Shown here: positions 30,201 to 32,500 of the stretch, one piece after another | How the letters are laid out: each line of letters starts with the position of its first letter | Numbering within the stretch: the first letter of the stretch is position 1 | Source of the DNA: Mesostigma viride | Lineage: Eukaryota > Streptophyta > Mesostigmatophyceae > Mesostigmatales > Mesostigmataceae | NCBI GenBank assembly: GCA_009746045.1 | Contig: RPFO01000059.1 | Coordinates: 2,423,068-2,455,567, forward strand | Reading direction: 5' to 3' | DNA: 32,500 bases | The notes under the pieces: generated by a model | The model's database searches: none | What the model was told of the DNA's origin: nothing | The model's input: the letters and a program-made list of their open reading frames with translations, nothing else | Made by a program: the position numbers and the translations under genes

Positions 30201-31432
30201 GGACGACATCAAATGCGTCGGGCGGCATGCGAGCCGGCTAGGGCAGTGCTTGTCCACCTCGTTGCAGACCCTGGAAGTGCCCCCCGCGCAGCGGGGGGAC
30301 ATTGCTGACGTCTGCGTGGGCAACAACCTGTTCTCAGACGGTGTCGGGATTATCAGCCAGGCATGCGCCGACGAGGTGGCGGCCTCGCTGGGGCTGGACG
30401 TCACGCCTAGCGCTTTCCAGATCCGCTACGGCGGCGTCAAGGGCATGCTGGCCGCGTGGGGGGCCAACCTAGCCCGGCTCAGCCCGGATGTGGCACTCGC
30501 CATGGCTGGCAAGAAGGTGCTGGTGCGGCCGTCGATGGACAAATTCAAGTGTGACCACACCATGCTGGAGATCGTGGGCATATCCAAGTACATGCCGTGC
30601 TACTTGAACCATCAGATCATTGCAATCCTGTCCTCCCTGGGTGTTCTGGACAAGTCGTTTCTGGACCTGCAAACCCAGGCCCTCAACGCCATGCGCGCGC
30701 TGTTCAAGGATGAGCAGCATGCGCTAGAAATCGTGCGCACGCGGTTCCCTGTGATCGCGGTCGGCCACCACAGGGGCCGGCCGCGTAAAGGCGGCGACCT
30801 GCCCGTGGGCGGTGACCTGCTGGTGGACCCTCTGCGGCCGACCGCGGTGGTGCTGGAGATGCTGCGCGCTGGGTTTGCCATCGAGCGGGAGCCGCACCTG
30901 CACGGTCTACTGCGCGCGCTGCGGTCGCACCAGCTGCTGGAGATCAAGGAGAAAGCGCGCGTGCCCGTGGAGCGCGGCGTGGTGCTCTACGGCGTCATGG
31001 ACGAGATTGGTGTGCTCACCCAGAACCAGGTGTTCGTGCAGTACCGCGACCTCACGCAGGACGCGCAGCCCAGCGCGCACGCCAAGCCGCCCACCAAGCT
31101 GGTGCGTGGGAAGGTGATCGTTGGACGGTCGCCGTCGCTGCACCCTGGGGACATCCGCGTGCTGACGGCGGTGGATGCGCCGCAGCTGCGCCACCTGGTC
31201 GACGTCGTCGTCTTTCCGCGCACGGGGTACCGGTCGCTGCCCTCCATGATGAGCGGGGGTGACCTGGACGGTGACGTCTACTTTGTCATCTGGGACGAGC
31301 GGCTCTTCCCCACCAGGGAGGAGGTTGACCCTGCCAAGTACGAGGCCGCGCCAATGCTGGAGATCCCCGACCCGGTCAATCAGGGCCACCTCATCGACTG
31401 GTTCCTCAACTACATCGTCAACACCAACATAG
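27277..31432 (+). CDS. RDR: RNA-dependent RNA polymerase (RDR, RdRP-alpha type), first exon, 3' incomplete
   Basis: Cellular RDRs copy single-stranded RNA into double-stranded RNA that Dicer cuts into small RNAs. ATG at 27277 (G at -3 and +4) follows an in-frame TAG at 27241. The exon gives 1385 codons plus one base; the donor is ATAG|GTGCGTG. Residues 1-362 look disordered, with 12 Trp (17, 46, 51, 83, 119, 153, 179, 193, 208, 209, 236, 280) and an Arg/Gly-rich part (302-362). From 363 (GYVTVHVDKVP) the RDR N-terminal domain begins. Core motifs in order are FQIRYGGVKGM (around 1050), VRPSMDKF (around 1084), YLNHQIIAIL, YGVMDEIGVLTQNQVFVQ, HPGDIRVLTAVD, VVVFPR and SGGDLDGDVYFVIWD with the three catalytic Asp at 1329-1333. 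DLDGD places it with the RDR1/2/6 class. The C-terminal region lies outside the window. Plant RDRs are about 1100-1200 residues, so this one is long at the N-terminus. Confidence 0.95.
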
Positions 31433-31571
31433 GTGCGTGTAGTCACGAGGTTTGCGTATTGTGGGTGCCTCCAGGTAGCCTTAACGTCGCTTGGCTCTGC
31501 GGCTGCCATCGCTGCTCCTCTTTCTCATCTCCCTCTCCTCCTCTTTCCCCCTGTGCTCATCCTCCTCCTCC
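31433..31571 (+). other. Start of the first RDR intron
   Basis: The donor GTGCGTG follows the codons for NYIVNTNI plus one base G. In the RDR family a Gly and an Ile-Ala-Asn-Ala-His type segment normally follow here. The sequence after 31432 does not encode it, so an intron is inferred. The frame happens to stay open because the repeats that follow contain no stop codons. Confidence 0.75.

Positions 31572-32500
<929 letters not shown>

Overview
This is a eukaryotic nuclear window, most likely from a green alga (Chlorophyta or a close relative). The evidence is a plant-type importin-beta-4 gene with 19 exons and ordinary GT-AG introns, LINE and hAT relics, high GC, and very heavy micro- and minisatellite content. 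Nothing prokaryotic is present. The lineage call is inference; the gene families are read from the sequence.

Layout. (1) 1-5.2 kb is a transposon graveyard that can be put in order from target-site duplications. It holds the 3' end of one LINE (1-424), a 488-bp hAT-type MITE packed with ACGTAA motifs (675-1162), and an ORF1-only 'half-LINE' inserted at the MITE edge (1171-4723). That half-LINE is split by a 5'-truncated reverse-transcriptase LINE in reverse orientation (2780-4284). A tiny truncated LINE copy lies at 5099-5184. (2) 5409-24452, minus strand, is one complete gene for an importin-4/IMB4 type karyopherin: 19 exons and 1062 codons in a reconstructed model. About 15.9 kb of its 19 kb is intron, much of it tandem repeat, including a 3.4-kb array of a 29-bp unit. 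(3) 24453-27276 is the head-to-head intergenic region. It contains about 900 bp of compound microsatellite (CCAT, then CCAG, then CT, then GT). (4) 27277-31432, plus strand, is the start of a cellular RNA-dependent RNA polymerase (RDR) gene in one uninterrupted 4.2-kb exon. It has a DLDGD catalytic motif and an unusual 362-residue Trp-dotted, Arg/Gly-rich N-terminus. The gene then enters an intron filled with (CAT)n and (CCTCAT)n and leaves the window.

Main observation. In several importin introns the tandem repeat is not random filler. The repeat, or an extra copy in the intron, is a copy of that intron's own 5' splice junction (last exon bases plus GT...). It is clearest in introns 8, 11, 14, 16 and 17, weaker in introns 3 and 4, and in microsatellite form in intron 7. 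The introns appear to have grown by repeated duplication across their 5' splice sites, leaving arrays of adjoining AG|GT signals.

The two host genes face away from each other and may share the intergenic region. Their known roles (nuclear import, and double-stranded RNA synthesis for silencing) give no direct functional link.
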